A DNA stretch of 16,161 nt, from assembly GCA_045809925.1 (NCBI GenBank), contig JBJMWX010000104.1, positions 1 through 16,161 on the forward strand, read 5' to 3'. Below, in pieces: positions 13,991 through 16,161 of this stretch. Position 1 is the stretch's first letter. Each line of letters opens with the position of its first letter. A model generated the notes under the pieces. The model was not told where the DNA came from. It saw nothing but the letters and a program-made list of their open reading frames with translations, and ran no database searches. The translations under genes were made by a program, and so were the position numbers. Source of the stretch: CADDYX01 sp045809925. Lineage in GTDB: Bacteria > Verrucomicrobiota > Verrucomicrobiia > Chthoniobacterales > UBA10450.

Positions 13991-15790
13991 CTAGAGAACC
14001 CGCGGCCGTTGGGAGAGATGCACATCGCACGCTCGTGCATGCGCAAATGCCTCTGCGGCCGCGACTTTGCTGCCGGTGCGTTCGTAGAGTTCGCCAAGCA
14101 GTTGCCACGATTCTGCGCGATAGGGCTCGCTCTTTAGCGTCGCCTGCAATTCGGCGATCGCCGCCGGCACCATGCCGCTCTCAGCGAGCAGCCGAACGTA
14201 TCGCTTCTCGATTTCCCAATTCGGCGGACCGGTACGCGAGGCGAGTCGCATCCGCAGCAGGTCTACCTGGCCAGTCTCCTTGTTCGCGAGCACCACGCGC
14301 AGCTCCTGGGCCTGCGGTTCGACCACCGGCAATTGTGCTGCTCGATCGAGAAACTCATGAGCAGCTTTGTAGTCCTGCTGACGAATCGCCAGCGCGCCGC
14401 GCTGCAAAATGGCGATTGGATGATCAGGCTCTTTCGTGAGGGCCTCGTCCAGATGCTTCTTTGCCGCATCGAACTCGCGGTGATTCATCTCGACGATGGC
14501 GAGGTCAATCAACATCCGCGCAGAGTCGCCGCCGGCGGCAATCGTACGCTCATAGAACGTGCGCTCGTCTTTCCAATCGAAAGTGCGGGCGAAGGTGCGC
14601 AGACCAAGAAAAATCAGCCATGCGGGTAAAGCGATCGCCAATGCGCGTCGAAGGAAGAGTTTGTTTTCTGCGACGCGCGCGATCTCCAGGCCGGCGGCGA
14701 GAAACAGGAACGCGCTTGGCACATAGACCCAGTGCTCGGCCATCGCGGCGTTGAGAAGGACGCCGCCGCTGATCGGCAGATATGCGATTGCCGCCAGAAT
14801 GAGAAGCGTGAAGATCGGACGTTCACGCTTTCGCGCCCGGAGGGCCCAGAAAATCGCGGCTGCGAGCAGAACAATTCCGGCAAGGGTTTCCAATTCACGC
14901 CATGCGGCACGCGCGGCATTCGCCGGTGTCGGTCCCGTCGGGTGTGTCTCAAGATCACGTTCGACATGGAGGTTCCAGGGGAACACAAGGAGGGCCGCGT
15001 ACTCGGCTACTGCGCGGCTTGCGATGATCGGGCGGACCAGCGGCGGTGGCGGCGAGTGGATTTGAGGCGCGGGAATGTGCTGGGCAGGGACGCGCAAGCT
15101 GGCGTAAACCACCGCAACGGCCAACACGACCGCCGCCCAGCGAAGGCAGGTTCGCCAATTCTTCTGGATCACGAGCACGGCAAGCCAGAGCAACGGAAAG
15201 AGAAATCCGATTTCCTTGCTTAGGATGCTGCAGAGGAAAAGCGTGGCCACCGCAATGCTTCGCACCCAGACGCCGCCGCGATCAGTCACGCGATCGCTTT
15301 TCAAACCAAAATAGAGCCCGAGAAATCCAAAGAACGCGGCCAGCGGATCGGCGCGTCCGGCGACATACGCGACGGCGCTGGTGTGAATCGGATGGACCGC
15401 CCAAACAAGCGCGGCGGCAAACGCAACCAGCCGACGCCGTCGATCAGCGGTCTCGAATCGACGCAGGAACTCGTTCGCGAATAGCAGCAAGGCAAGCGCC
15501 GCTCCCGCGTGGCAGAGAATGCTCGTGAAGTGATACAGCGCCGGCCGCACACCCACCGCCCAGTATTCCATTGTGTAGCTCAGCCGCTGCAATGGCCGGT
15601 AGAAATCGGAAGCCGTTGCGTCGGTAAAGAGGAAGTGTTGGAAACCCTCGGGGATTAGCCGCCAGCTGCGAATCAGCGGATCGCGCAGGATCAGGGCGGT
15701 GTCGTCCCAGACCAGGCCATTGCCGAGAGCGGGCGCGTAAACGACAAATACCGCGACGAGGAGCGTGAGGATTGAGACAGGTTTCTTCAC
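13991..15790 (-). CDS. TMTC-like GT-C glycosyltransferase with C-terminal TPRs
   Basis: The 599-residue protein has an N-terminal membrane part of about ten spans (to about residue 405) and a soluble C-terminal TPR part (about 425-590). The first loop has GNGLVWDD (Asp29, Asp30), the acidic pair of PMT/TMTC-type glycosyltransferases. HPIHTSAVAYVAGRADPLAA (about 135-155) and a later AEHWVYVPS are also characteristic. TPR-like helices include EFDAAKKHLDEALTKEPDHP and AESWQLLGELYERTGSKVAA. TMTC proteins in animals O-mannosylate cadherins; bacterial members probably transfer a sugar from a polyprenyl-phosphate to extracytoplasmic protein, with TPRs binding the acceptor. The target is unknown; the Ser-rich protein next door on the same strand is one possibility. 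The start is GTG 15790 (MKKPVS); no Shine-Dalgarno. It is divergent from the L,D-transpeptidase-like gene by 52 bases. Confidence 0.83.
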   Translation of the reverse strand: MKKPVSILTLLVAVFVVYAPALGNGLVWDDTALILRDPLIRSWRLIPEGFQHFLFTDATASDFYRPLQRLSYTMEYWAVGVRPALYHFTSILCHAGAALALLLFANEFLRRFETADRRRRLVAFAAALVWAVHPIHTSAVAYVAGRADPLAAFFGFLGLYFGLKSDRVTDRGGVWVRSIAVATLFLCSILSKEIGFLFPLLWLAVLVIQKNWRTCLRWAAVVLAVAVVYASLRVPAQHIPAPQIHSPPPPLVRPIIASRAVAEYAALLVFPWNLHVERDLETHPTGPTPANAARAAWRELETLAGIVLLAAAIFWALRARKRERPIFTLLILAAIAYLPISGGVLLNAAMAEHWVYVPSAFLFLAAGLEIARVAENKLFLRRALAIALPAWLIFLGLRTFARTFDWKDERTFYERTIAAGGDSARMLIDLAIVEMNHREFDAAKKHLDEALTKEPDHPIAILQRGALAIRQQDYKAAHEFLDRAAQLPVVEPQAQELRVVLANKETGQVDLLRMRLASRTGPPNWEIEKRYVRLLAESGMVPAAIAELQATLKSEPYRAESWQLLGELYERTGSKVAAAEAFAHARACDVHLSQRPRVL

Positions 15791-15842
15791 GCGCGCAAAT
15801 CGGGTTGGACAGGATCAATAAGTTGCACGTCTAGGTTTGGAA

Positions 15843-16161
15843 ATGTTTATCGCGAAACGACTACAACTGGGGGCTGTCGCGGGGGCGTTGATGCTGAGCA
15901 ACGCCTATGCCGCCGGTGTGCCGAACGACTGCACACAGCTGATCGTTGGCATCGCGCCGGATTGGAATTCGATGCGCGGTTTTGTCCAGCTCTTCGACCG
16001 CACTGGCGGCGGCGAATGGAAAGCGGCCGGCGAGCACGTTCCGGCGTTATTCGGCAAGAACGGTCTCGCCTGGGGCACCGGCATCGCAGGTCAGGACGAA
16101 CCCGGGCTGCGCAAAAAAGAACGCGATGGCCGCGCGCCGGCGGGAATCTTTCGGGTCGGCA
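15843..16161 (+). CDS. Secreted L,D-transpeptidase-like (YkuD) protein, 5' part (runs off right edge)
   Basis: The 106 codons present begin with a signal peptide (MFIAKRLQLGAVAGALMLSN, AYA cleavage site near residue 24). The following MRGFVQLFDRTGGGEWKAAG, FGKNGLAWGTGIAG and KKERDGRAPAGIFRVG are the N-terminal strands of a YkuD-type L,D-transpeptidase domain. In that family DGRAPAG-F precedes the catalytic His and Cys, which would lie beyond the window. Such enzymes cross-link peptidoglycan stems 3-3 or attach proteins to the wall; diaminopimelate, made through DapL in this window, is the acceptor residue. The start ATG 15843 has GGA close upstream, too near for a good Shine-Dalgarno. The catalytic residues are not visible, so activity cannot be confirmed. 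Confidence 0.75.
   Translation, partial: MFIAKRLQLGAVAGALMLSNAYAAGVPNDCTQLIVGIAPDWNSMRGFVQLFDRTGGGEWKAAGEHVPALFGKNGLAWGTGIAGQDEPGLRKKERDGRAPAGIFRVG

Noticed and set aside
1..16161. CRISPR array, insertion sequence, integrase, toxin-antitoxin or other defence genes
   Set aside because: No spaced direct repeats, transposase or nuclease motifs or terminal inverted repeats were found; every long stretch is explained by envelope or housekeeping genes.

Overview
The window is GC-rich, densely coded bacterial chromosome. The gene content suggests a soil-type Verrucomicrobiota (Chthoniobacterales-like) or a close relative. The reasons are LL-diaminopimelate aminotransferase (DapL) for lysine and peptidoglycan, hopanoid genes, several GT-C type membrane glycosyltransferases including a TMTC/TPR protein, and very few Shine-Dalgarno sequences with several GTG starts. 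That assignment is inference from gene content only. I see no CRISPR array, transposase, integrase or phage gene.

Layout. Positions 1-1544 (minus strand): a compact run of an outer lipoprotein candidate, a YccU-like CoA-binding protein and the N-terminal part of a GT39-like glycosyltransferase that leaves the window. Positions 1672-5138 (plus): a sigma70-type promoter placed almost on the start codon, then hpnH and shc, which make squalene into hopene and then adenosylhopane. Positions 5235-7157 (plus): a manganese-type superoxide dismutase, a pair of inverted REP-like hairpins, then dapL. Positions 7268-8541 (plus): a short ECF-sigma-like protein overlapping by ATGA with a single-span membrane protein, looking like a sigma/anti-sigma pair. 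Positions 8578-8649: a tRNA with anticodon CAT. Positions 8768-11417: a MaoC-like hydratase (plus) whose end overlaps the end of a large acyltransferase/acyl-ACP synthetase fusion (Aas, minus). Positions 11467-12720 (plus): a spinster-type MFS transporter divergent from aas. Positions 12733-12766: a strong hairpin between convergent genes. Positions 12805-13884 (minus): a secreted PRC-barrel protein with a long serine-rich repeat tail. Positions 13991-15790 (minus): a TMTC-like glycosyltransferase with TPRs. Positions 15843-16161 (plus): the start of a secreted L,D-transpeptidase-like protein.

A common theme is the cell envelope: hopanoids, phospholipid acyl turnover (Aas with a neighbouring lipid-type transporter), diaminopimelate supply, L,D-transpeptidation, surface glycosylation and secreted proteins. 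The most interesting items are an insertion of about 50 residues in the radical-SAM enzyme HpnH, the near-leaderless hopanoid promoter, the aas/spinster pairing as a possible lysophospholipid recycling module, the paired REP-like hairpins and the serine-repeat PRC-barrel protein. I found no clear new defence or mobile system.
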